A stretch of 5,063 nt of DNA from JABFRJ01 sp031365465. GTDB taxonomy: Bacteria > Pseudomonadota > Alphaproteobacteria > Rhizobiales > Hyphomicrobiaceae. Of this stretch, positions 1-5,063 are shown piece by piece. The stretch is taken from contig JANLYD010000379.1 in assembly GCA_031365465.1 (NCBI GenBank), forward strand, positions 1-5,063. Reading direction: 5' to 3'. The notes under the pieces were generated by a model. It made no database searches, had not been told where the DNA came from, and saw only the letters and a list, made by a program, of their open reading frames with translations. The number at the start of each line of letters is the position of its first letter. Position 1 is the first letter of the stretch. A program made the position numbers and the translations under genes.

Positions 1-1
1 C

Positions 2-274
2 GCACTCGTCACTACGGCGCAGATCTTGGCCGTTGCCGAACGCTTCATTGCCGAAGGCGACGTCCGGGCAGCCCGCGCGATGCTGACCGACACCGCAGCC
101 ACCGGAGATGGCCGCGCCCTGTTCGCGTTGGCCGAAACATACGATCCCAATCTGCTCGCGTCTTGGAACGCGCAGCACATCGAATCCAGCGCGTCGTACG
201 CGCGCCTGCTCTACGAAGCCGCTTTGAAAGCCGGCGTCGCAGATGCGCAGACCCGCCTCGACGCCCTGAATTGA
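2..274 (+). CDS. C-terminal end of a Sel1/TPR-like repeat protein (5' truncated by window edge)
   Basis: The frame is open from the left edge, so only the last 90 residues of a longer protein are visible. An internal TTG at position 26 is not a credible start, because protein-like sequence continues upstream of it. The visible part is helical and alanine-rich. It has the spacing of Sel1/TPR units: AERFIAEGDVRAARAML (about residues 11-27), then ALFALAETYDPNLLA, then SYARLLYEAALKAGVADAQTRLDAL at the C-terminus. The 'A.G.A.A..AL..TYDP..L' and 'A..LYE.A...G...A..RL' pattern matches the tail of Sel1-like repeat proteins common in Hyphomicrobiales. Such repeats usually form protein-protein contact surfaces, often in envelope or signalling proteins; the specific role cannot be told from this fragment. 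It is on the same strand as the next gene, 111 nt away, with no overlap that would argue for tight coupling. Confidence 0.8.
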   Translation, partial: ALVTTAQILAVAERFIAEGDVRAARAMLTDTAATGDGRALFALAETYDPNLLASWNAQHIESSASYARLLYEAALKAGVADAQTRLDALN

Positions 275-385
275 GCCCGTGAGTGACTGCAAATGGCGGC
301 ACGCTGACGCGCCCCGTTAACGTCGGCCTTACCATTTCCATGATCTGATGGTCGAAGTACGAGGTGATGTAAGTCAGGAGTGAGC
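275..385 (+). other. Intergenic spacer upstream of the secreted hypothetical gene
   Basis: These 111 nt separate two + strand genes and probably hold the promoter of the second. I see no convincing -35/-10 pair. The only motif of note is TTAA (317-320) and TTACC (329-333), separated by 8 nt, which loosely recalls the alphaproteobacterial CtrA site (TTAA-N7-TTAAC) but has the wrong gap and an imperfect second half. There is no terminator-like hairpin with a T-run after the first gene. Confidence 0.4.
376..380 (+). promoter_or_regulatory. Ribosome binding site that selects the GTG start at 386
   Basis: AGGAG lies at 376-380. The in-frame GTG at 380 overlaps its last base, so it cannot be served by this site. 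The GTG at 386 sits 5 nt downstream, a normal spacing. The start at 386 is therefore preferred and shortens the protein from 427 to 425 residues. Confidence 0.6.
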
Positions 386-1663
386 GTGACACGAGCGCCG
401 GCAAACCGGTTGAGATTTGACGCTGCGCCGGTCTCCGCAGTGGCGATTGCGTGTCTGCTCGGCATGGCGACCTTGTGCACTGATACGGCCTTGCGTCCGG
501 CATCGGCAGCCGTGCTCGTGGCGCCTGAAGTTGCTGAACGTCTCTCGTCCCAGCAACTGGCGGCCTACCGTACGTATCTGGTGGCCCGCGCCGACTTTGA
601 ACGTCAAAGCCAAGTTTACTGGACTCTCGTCGACGAACGGCGTGAGCATCGCCGGCGCAAGTTCGCGAGCCGGCAGGCCTATTCCACCGACGACTACGTG
701 CTTGAACAACCGCCGAAGTATGCCGGCGCGCCTCTGCCGCCCGACATCGCCGCTATCGTCACCCAGTCCAAGCCGATCGTCGAGCCCGACAAGCCCATGG
801 CCGCCCTGGCGGATTTCCTTGGGAACGCGCAGGGCGTCTACAATTTCGTCCCCGACCGCACGACCGAGCACGAGTTCAAGCGTCGCTACGCCGCCGACGC
901 GCTTGCGGCTGGATTGAGCAAGGATCAGGTGATTCGCGTTTATGCCTTGGAAACCGGCGGCCGCGGCACCTACGATATGCAGGCCGGCATCGATCCCGAC
1001 ACCAAGCAAGGCCGCCCCATCTCTTCGGCCATGGGTTACGCGCAGTTGCTGAGCGCCAACAGCGTCAGCGAACTTGTGCGTCACGGCGAGCAGTTCATAG
1101 CTCGCTTAGAGTCGAGCGGCCATCCGACGCGGCTCGCCAAAGCCAACATTTTGCGCGCCATGATCCGGCAGGCCCGCAGCGTCCCCAACGAGTGGCGCGA
1201 TCATCAGAAGTTTGCGCTTACGCCAGCGGGGCAAGGCATTCACGCCATCAATCTCGACGCCGACATCGGGCCGTGGCTTCAGGTGCTCAAACTGAAGGGG
1301 CTGCTCGAAACCGCCGCCAAGGAAGGCGGACGCGCGCAACTCACCGGTGCCGAACTCGAACTGATGAATCTTGCCGGCCCGCGCACCGGGTTGGAAATGA
1401 TGCAGCCGGTCGGCCGCACGGTGCCGACTGCCAATTTCTTCGCCGAAGCGGCGTACTTCCGCAATTCCGTCGTGCGCGAAAAAACCGGCGCACAATTACT
1501 GGCCGCGCTTGACGAACGCATGCAGGCCGGCATGCTCAAGCCCGGCTCCATCGATTTTGCCTTGGCCTTCGATGAAGTCGCGGCCGGCATACCCAGCCGA
1601 CAAGCCGCCGTCGCCGGTCGCGATGCATCGCGTCCCTCGGGCGCAGCGGACACAACGCGGTGA
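386..1663 (+). CDS. Secreted conserved hypothetical protein with possible lytic-transglycosylase-like motifs
   Basis: This is a 425-residue protein with an N-terminal export signal. Basic residues (R3, R8, R10) precede a hydrophobic stretch at about residues 14-30 (APVSAVAIACLLGMATL). A plausible signal-peptidase site follows PASAA near residue 42, so a periplasmic location is inferred. Residues 45-110 are charged and probably helical. The central part contains YALETGGRGTYDMQAG (Glu at 189, codon 950-952), then AMGYAQLL (ending at residue 222), and later LMNLAGPRTG (about 327-336). These resemble, in order, the three motifs of SLT-type lytic transglycosylases: a catalytic Glu followed by Ser/Thr, 'GLMQ', and 'AYNAGPG'. 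The third motif is more distant than usual, so an insertion or a divergent fold must be assumed. If the match is real, the substrate would be peptidoglycan. The C-terminal 25 residues are polar and low in complexity. I do not recognise a named gene. It converges with the 154-aa gene across a palindromic spacer. Confidence 0.85.
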   Translation: MTRAPANRLRFDAAPVSAVAIACLLGMATLCTDTALRPASAAVLVAPEVAERLSSQQLAAYRTYLVARADFERQSQVYWTLVDERREHRRRKFASRQAYSTDDYVLEQPPKYAGAPLPPDIAAIVTQSKPIVEPDKPMAALADFLGNAQGVYNFVPDRTTEHEFKRRYAADALAAGLSKDQVIRVYALETGGRGTYDMQAGIDPDTKQGRPISSAMGYAQLLSANSVSELVRHGEQFIARLESSGHPTRLAKANILRAMIRQARSVPNEWRDHQKFALTPAGQGIHAINLDADIGPWLQVLKLKGLLETAAKEGGRAQLTGAELELMNLAGPRTGLEMMQPVGRTVPTANFFAEAAYFRNSVVREKTGAQLLAALDERMQAGMLKPGSIDFALAFDEVAAGIPSRQAAVAGRDASRPSGAADTTR

Positions 1664-1674
1664 GCCTAGAAGTC

Positions 1675-1766
1675 GGTTTCGATATTCGGTGTCATCCCGT
1701 GCGCGGCGCACCTTATGGCCCTTGCGGAATGCTGCGTTGCAGACACGGGACCGTTCAATCGAAACC
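1675..1766. repeat. 92-bp imperfect palindrome in the convergent spacer (REP-like element / possible bidirectional terminator)
   Basis: The outer arms are a perfect 9-bp inverted repeat, GGTTTCGAT (1675-1683) and ATCGAAACC (1758-1766). Further in, CGG (1687-1689) pairs with CCG (1751-1753), and TCCCGTG (1695-1701) pairs with CACGGGA (1744-1750). GCGGCGCA (1703-1710) pairs with TGCGTTGC (1733-1740), using two G-T wobbles. A loop of about 22 nt (1711-1732) closes it; small bulges lie between the stem segments. The element fills most of the 108 nt between two convergent stop codons and ends 5 nt from the stop of the - strand gene. No T-run follows either arm, so it is not a classical intrinsic terminator. 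The 'GTCATCCCGTGCGCGGCGCA' style recalls the dispersed intergenic palindromes of Hyphomicrobiales genomes; copy number cannot be judged here. Confidence 0.75.
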
Positions 1767-1771
1767 TTCCC

Positions 1772-2236
1772 TCAACCGCGCCGGTAGGCCACATAAGCAC
1801 GGTCGGTCGCCAGCGCGCCCAGATCGGTTTCTGCAGTGCCCGCACTGACCAGCCGCCGCGTCGACCACGCGCGCCCGTCTGGCAATCGCACAATCATCTC
1901 GCGTGCCAATTCCGCCCCTGTCGCCTGCGCCGACCAGATGCGGTTGACCACCTGCCCGTGCGCGATCGCCTCCAGTAAAGGCTGAAACAGCGCGAGATCA
2001 TGCGCCGGCTGCGCCACGATCGCTTCGCTGCCGACATCGAGATCGAACGTCTGCCCGCGCGAGAGCATCAGTTCAGCAGGGCACGTATTCGAGTGGCGCG
2101 GCCGGATGCGCACGCGCCAATAGCTCGACGTCTGCTCGCGTTCGACATGGGCGACGTCGCCGAGCGTGCCGACCCACCGATCGAGGCCGGCCGTCGTCGC
2201 GTCATAGCCTCGGTTGTAAACGTCCTGTGGCTGCAT
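1772..2236 (-). CDS. Conserved-looking hypothetical protein, 154 aa, unknown function
   Basis: The protein starts at the ATG at 2236 (MQPQDVYNRGYDATTAGLDR) and ends with AYVAYRRG. The frame stays open upstream to 2389, but that extension (many Cys and Arg, no protein-like pattern) looks like non-coding read-through, so the internal ATG is chosen. A G-rich stretch 8-12 nt upstream (GGGGG, then CGACACAC) could act as a weak ribosome site. There is no signal peptide and no membrane segment, so it is probably cytoplasmic. Visible parts are an amphipathic N-terminal region, an alternating segment SSYWRVRIRPRHS (about 37-49) that looks like a beta strand, an acidic stretch FDLDVGSEA, a helix-like LALFQPLLEAIAHGQVV (about 81-97), and REMIVRLPDGRAWSTRRLVSAG (about 112-133). 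I recognise no catalytic motif or family. It lies 106 nt downstream of the reductase gene on the same strand and may be the last gene of that unit or have its own promoter. Confidence 0.75.
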   Translation of the reverse strand: MQPQDVYNRGYDATTAGLDRWVGTLGDVAHVEREQTSSYWRVRIRPRHSNTCPAELMLSRGQTFDLDVGSEAIVAQPAHDLALFQPLLEAIAHGQVVNRIWSAQATGAELAREMIVRLPDGRAWSTRRLVSAGTAETDLGALATDRAYVAYRRG

Positions 2237-2342
2237 GTGTGTCGCCCCCGATTCGCGGCCGCAATGATCGGCCCCTAATCCGCATTGGCACCACCATAGC
2301 TGATTCGGAGCGCCGACGCGGCTGGCGCGGAAGCGACAGCGT
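2237..2342 (-). other. Spacer between the reductase gene and the 154-aa gene
   Basis: This 106-nt gap on the - strand could carry a promoter for the 154-aa gene or simply be an untranslated part of a longer operon. I see no strong promoter. A weak hairpin, GCGCC (2310-2314) with GGCGC (2324-2328) and a 9-nt loop, follows the reductase stop but lacks a T-run. Confidence 0.4.
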
Positions 2343-3299
2343 TCAGTAGCCGGCGTCGCGCTCGACGCGATTACGCAGCGTTCCGCCACTCTCGAACGTC
2401 AGGATTTGCGACGCCACGTCCTGGGCGATCGCTTCGGGATCGCTGTCGGCGGCATTGTGCGGCGTGACGACGACGCGCTCGTGCGACCACAGGCGCGATG
2501 CTGCCGGCAACGGCTCCGTCTCGAACACGTCCAGGGTTGCGCCGCCCAACGTACCGTCATCGAGCGCCGTCAGAATATCGGCCTCGCGCTGCAGCCCCCC
2601 ACGACCCGCATTGATCAGCACCGGCGCGCCCAGAACGCCGTCGCGCGCCAATTGCCCGAACAGTTTGCCATTCAAGATTCCGCGTGTAGCCGGCGTCAAA
2701 GGCAGCAGCACGACGAGGATATCAGTCCGCGCCAGAAATTCAGAAAGCCCAGCAACACCGGCATAAACGCGAACACCGGCAGCATTCTTGCCCGCCCGCG
2801 ACCAACCCGCCACCTGGAAGCCCAGGCGCACCAGCACCTCAGCCGCATCCTGCGCCAGCGTACCAAATCCCATCAGCCCAACACGCACCGCGCTGGCGGC
2901 CACCTGATCCTTCGGCAACCATTGCTTCGCGGCCTGTGCGCGCATCAACGCCGGCATGCGCCGGTGATGCAGCAGCACATGCAGCGTCACATATTCAGTC
3001 ATCCGCCGCGTGAGATCGCCATTGACGACGCGCACCAGGGGCACGTCCGGCAACGTCGGATCAGCGAGCACCGCATCGACACCGGCGCCGAGATTGAAGA
3101 TCACCTGCAACTTGGTGAGGCGCGACAAGAGACCGGGCGTCGGCTTCCACACCGCCGCATAACGGATGGCCCCGGCGTCGTATTCGTCGCGCCCGTCGAC
3201 CATTATTTTGCGTCCGGGCAATGCCGCCGTAAATCGCTCGCGCCACCGCTCCGCAGACCAACTGTCGCCGGCACTGTTGATGGTCAGCAGCAGGGTCAT
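2343..3299 (-). CDS. ghrA: GhrA-type D-2-hydroxyacid dehydrogenase (glyoxylate/hydroxypyruvate reductase-like)
   Basis: This is a 318-residue cytoplasmic NAD(P)H-dependent reductase, close to the length of E. coli GhrA (about 312). The family reduces glyoxylate to glycolate and hydroxypyruvate to glycerate. The N-terminal substrate domain includes FNLGAGVDAVL (68-78) and RMTEYVTLHVLLHHRRMP (99-116), typical of the GhrA branch. The Rossmann motif is VGLMGFGTLAQDAA (140-153), with Ala149 where the third Gly of GxGxxG is usual. Strand two ends GWSRAGK (165-171); the Ser-Arg there fits a preference for NADPH. The catalytic set is complete: Arg233 in NAGRG, Glu262 in DVFETEPLP, and His281 in TPHNA. 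The ATG overlaps the stop of yejF as ATGA and has no clear ribosome site of its own, so translational coupling is likely. The exact substrate is inferred from family resemblance and could be another 2-oxoacid. Confidence 0.9.
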   Translation of the reverse strand: MTLLLTINSAGDSWSAERWRERFTAALPGRKIMVDGRDEYDAGAIRYAAVWKPTPGLLSRLTKLQVIFNLGAGVDAVLADPTLPDVPLVRVVNGDLTRRMTEYVTLHVLLHHRRMPALMRAQAAKQWLPKDQVAASAVRVGLMGFGTLAQDAAEVLVRLGFQVAGWSRAGKNAAGVRVYAGVAGLSEFLARTDILVVLLPLTPATRGILNGKLFGQLARDGVLGAPVLINAGRGGLQREADILTALDDGTLGGATLDVFETEPLPAASRLWSHERVVVTPHNAADSDPEAIAQDVASQILTFESGGTLRNRVERDAGY

Positions 3300-4966
3300 G
3301 ACGAAACCGCGTCGCGTTGAACCGCTTTGAGATCGAACGCGGCAGCCAGCAACGCTTTCGTGTACGGCTGTTGCGGCGCATCGAAGATCGTCTGCGCTGG
3401 CCCTTCTTCGACGATGCGCCCACTCTTCATGACGATCACGTAGTTGGCCAACGCCCGCACCACGCGCAAATCGTGGCTGATGAACAGATACGACAATCCC
3501 CGCTGCTGTTGCAGGCTGCGCAACAGATCGACGATTTGCGCCTGCACGCTGCGATCGAGCGCACTTGTCGGCTCGTCGAGCATCACGAATTTCGGCTCGA
3601 GCACCATCGCCCGCGCAATGGCGATGCGTTGCCGCTGCCCGCCCGAGAACTCATGCGGATACCGGTCTTGCGCGTCACCCGGCAACCCGACTGTTTCCAA
3701 CGCTTCCGAAACGCGCGCACGTCGCGTCTCGCCGTCGAGACCGGGATACTGGATCGTCAGCCCTTCCTCGATGATTTGCCCGATCGACATCCGCGGCGAC
3801 AGCGCGCCGTAGGGATCCTGGAACACGATCTGCATGTCGCGCCGCAGCGGGCGCATCGCGCGACTGTCGAGTCCATCCAGACGGCGGCCCATGTAGACGA
3901 TCGGCCCTTTGGACGCCACCAATCGGAGTACCGCCAGCCCGAGTGTGGTTTTCCCCGAGCCGCTCTCGCCGACCACGCCGATCGTTTCGCCCTGCCTGAG
4001 CTTGAACGAAATGCCATCGACCGCCTTGATATGATCGACGGTCTTGCGCAGCAGGCCTTGCTTGATCGGAAACCACACCTTCAGGTTATCGGTCTCGACC
4101 ATGATCGGCGCGTCGGGTTGCGCGTCGGGCGCCCGCCCCTTCGGCTCCGATGAAATGAGCATCTTCGTATATGCGTGCTTCGGCGCCGCAAAAATTTGCT
4201 CCGTCGCGCCCGTCTCGACGATGACGCCATGACGCATCACGTAGACGCGCTCAGCGAGCTTGCGCACAATGTTCAGATCATGCGTGATCAGCAGCATTGC
4301 CATGCCGGTCTCAGCCTTGAGTTCGGCGAGCAGTTCGAGGATTTGCGCTTGGATCGTCACGTCCAACGCCGTCGTCGGTTCGTCCGCGATCAGCAGATCC
4401 GGCTCGTTTGCCAGCGCCATCGCGATCATCACGCGCTGCCGTTGCCCACCGGACAGTTGGTGCGGATAGGCGCTCAGTCGCTTTTCCGGATCGGGAATGC
4501 CGACGCGCGCCAGCAGATGCAGCATCCGCGCGCGCGCAGCTGCGTCGTCCAGACCCTGATGCAGCTTGACGATTTCCGTCACCTGCGTCTCGATCGTCTG
4601 CAGCGGATTGAGCGACGTCATCGGCTCCTGGAAGATGACCGAGATACGTGCGCCGCGAATGTCCCGCATGACCGACTCAGGCGCATGCAGCAGGTCGGTG
4701 CCCTCGAAGAAAATCTCGCCTGCCGGATGCGATGCGGCCGGATACGGCAACAGTTTCAGGATCGACATGGCGGACACGGTTTTCCCCGATCCGCTTTCGC
4801 CCACCAGCGCCACCGTCTCGCCTTTGCCGATCGAGAATGACACACCCTTCACCGCCATCGATCGCCGCGCGCCGTGCCCGAAGGCGACTTCGAGATCGCG
4901 CACGCGCACCAGCGTATCGGCGGCATGTGCCACCAGGATTTTCTCCTCGGCGATCAACTGGGTCAT
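3296..4966 (-). CDS. yejF: YejF-type ABC transporter ATP-binding protein with two fused nucleotide-binding domains
   Basis: This 556-residue protein carries two complete ABC ATPase domains and powers a Yej/Opp/Dpp-type peptide importer at the inner face of the inner membrane. Domain 1 has Walker A GESGSGKT (56-63), Q-loop Gln113, signature LSGGQRQ (171-177), Walker B LLIADEP (191-197, catalytic Glu196) and switch His229. Domain 2 has Walker A GESGSGKT (333-340), Gln383, signature FSGGQRQ (440-446), Walker B VMLDEP (461-466, Glu465) and His498. Each half ends with an oligopeptide-transporter tail motif (HAYTKMLISSEP at 264-275; QPYTKALLAA at 533-542). Both ATPase sites look intact. E. coli YejF is about 529 residues; the difference is mainly the N-terminal lead-in and the linker. 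In E. coli the system imports microcin C, and in some rhizobia and pathogens it is linked to host or antimicrobial peptides. Its ATG overlaps the yejE stop and its own stop overlaps the next gene's start. Confidence 0.95.
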   Translation of the reverse strand: MTQLIAEEKILVAHAADTLVRVRDLEVAFGHGARRSMAVKGVSFSIGKGETVALVGESGSGKTVSAMSILKLLPYPAASHPAGEIFFEGTDLLHAPESVMRDIRGARISVIFQEPMTSLNPLQTIETQVTEIVKLHQGLDDAAARARMLHLLARVGIPDPEKRLSAYPHQLSGGQRQRVMIAMALANEPDLLIADEPTTALDVTIQAQILELLAELKAETGMAMLLITHDLNIVRKLAERVYVMRHGVIVETGATEQIFAAPKHAYTKMLISSEPKGRAPDAQPDAPIMVETDNLKVWFPIKQGLLRKTVDHIKAVDGISFKLRQGETIGVVGESGSGKTTLGLAVLRLVASKGPIVYMGRRLDGLDSRAMRPLRRDMQIVFQDPYGALSPRMSIGQIIEEGLTIQYPGLDGETRRARVSEALETVGLPGDAQDRYPHEFSGGQRQRIAIARAMVLEPKFVMLDEPTSALDRSVQAQIVDLLRSLQQQRGLSYLFISHDLRVVRALANYVIVMKSGRIVEEGPAQTIFDAPQQPYTKALLAAAFDLKAVQRDAVSS

Positions 4967-5061
4967 CGGAACGTCTTTCTGGGATCGAGTGCGTCGCGCA
5001 CCCCTTCGCCGATGAAGATCAGCAGCGACAACAGCGATGCGATCGAAAAGAACGCGGCAAA
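4963..5061 (-). CDS. yejE: C-terminal end of a YejE-type ABC transporter permease (5' part beyond the window)
   Basis: Reading leftward from the window edge, one frame gives 32 residues, FAAFFSIASLLSLLIFIGEGVRDALDPRKTFR, then a TGA at 4965-4963. A hydrophobic transmembrane segment (SIASLLSLLIFIG) is followed by the short cytoplasmic tail 'GEGVRDALDPRK'. That tail is the hallmark ending of DppC/OppC/YejE-type peptide permeases. The stop overlaps the ATG of yejF as ATGA, which supports the assignment and shows the two are co-translated. Because the partner is the double-domain YejF rather than separate OppD and OppF proteins, YejE is the best name. The other permease (YejB) and the periplasmic binding protein (YejA) would be expected further right, outside the window. 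Confidence 0.9.
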   Translation of the reverse strand, partial: FAAFFSIASLLSLLIFIGEGVRDALDPRKTFR

Positions 5062-5063
5062 GC

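Noticed and set aside
440..480. Lipoprotein signal (Cys23 or Cys31 in the signal region of the secreted protein)
   Set aside because: Neither VAIAC nor MATLC fits a lipobox well, and the hydrophobic stretch continues past the first Cys. A normal signal-peptidase I site after ASAA fits better.
374..1084. 236-codon open frame on the - strand, opposite the secreted protein gene
   Set aside because: It shows no recognisable motif, while the + strand frame has a ribosome site, a signal peptide and a longer coherent protein.
2310..2328. Hairpin GCGCC/GGCGC after the reductase stop as a terminator
   Set aside because: It has only 5 bp with a 9-nt loop and no T-run, which is common by chance in GC-rich DNA.
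2237..2389. N-terminal extension of the 154-aa gene up to an ATG at 2389
   Set aside because: It would overlap the reductase gene by 47 nt, and the added 51 residues are Cys/Arg-rich and unlike a real N-terminus. The internal ATG at 2236 gives a better protein.
2406..3320. 304-codon open frame on the + strand, opposite the reductase gene
   Set aside because: Its translation is rich in Arg, His and Gln with no domain, and it is the mirror of a gene with a full catalytic set. Long antisense frames are expected at this GC content.
3317..4153. 278-codon open frame on the + strand, opposite yejF
   Set aside because: The composition is skewed to Arg, His, Leu and Asp with no motif, and it is antisense to clear ABC ATPase motifs. 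The similar frame at 4175-4840 is rejected for the same reason.
3498..4803. The two ATPase halves of yejF as a recent tandem duplication or fusion artefact
   Set aside because: Shared motifs such as GESGSGKT and SGGQRQR are family features. Fused double-domain architecture is normal for YejF, and the halves differ widely elsewhere.

Overview
The window is about 62-65% GC by eye, densely coded and free of obvious mobile DNA. The gene content (a YejABEF-type peptide importer next to a GhrA-like reductase, and a Sel1/TPR-like protein end) and the codon use suggest an alphaproteobacterium of the Hyphomicrobiales, probably near Bradyrhizobiaceae/Xanthobacteraceae. That placement is inference from sequence style, not a database result.

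Layout. The left part reads on the + strand. It holds the 3' end of a Sel1/TPR-like repeat protein (2-274), a 111-nt spacer, and a secreted conserved hypothetical protein (386-1663) with what look like remnants or variants of the lytic-transglycosylase motifs. The right part reads entirely on the - strand. It holds the last 32 codons of a YejE-type permease (4963-5061), the double-ATPase YejF (3296-4966), a GhrA-like 2-hydroxyacid dehydrogenase (2343-3299), and, after a 106-nt gap, a 154-aa protein of unknown function (1772-2236). The two groups converge on a 108-nt spacer that is almost filled by a 92-bp imperfect palindrome (1675-1766).

How the genes work together. yejE, yejF and the reductase gene are joined by two ATGA stop/start overlaps, so they are very probably one translationally coupled transcript. 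YejE would be one of the two membrane permeases, and YejF would power import of peptides delivered by a YejA-type binding protein whose gene should lie beyond the right edge. The reductase is a cytoplasmic NAD(P)H enzyme for glyoxylate/hydroxypyruvate-like 2-oxoacids. Its link to peptide import is positional only. The 154-aa gene may be read from the same transcript, but the gap leaves room for its own promoter.

I found no RNA genes, CRISPR arrays, transposases, phage genes or defence systems. The points most worth a second look are the palindrome, the possible cryptic lysozyme-like fold in the secreted protein, and the coupling of the reductase to the peptide transporter. None of these amounts to a clearly new system.
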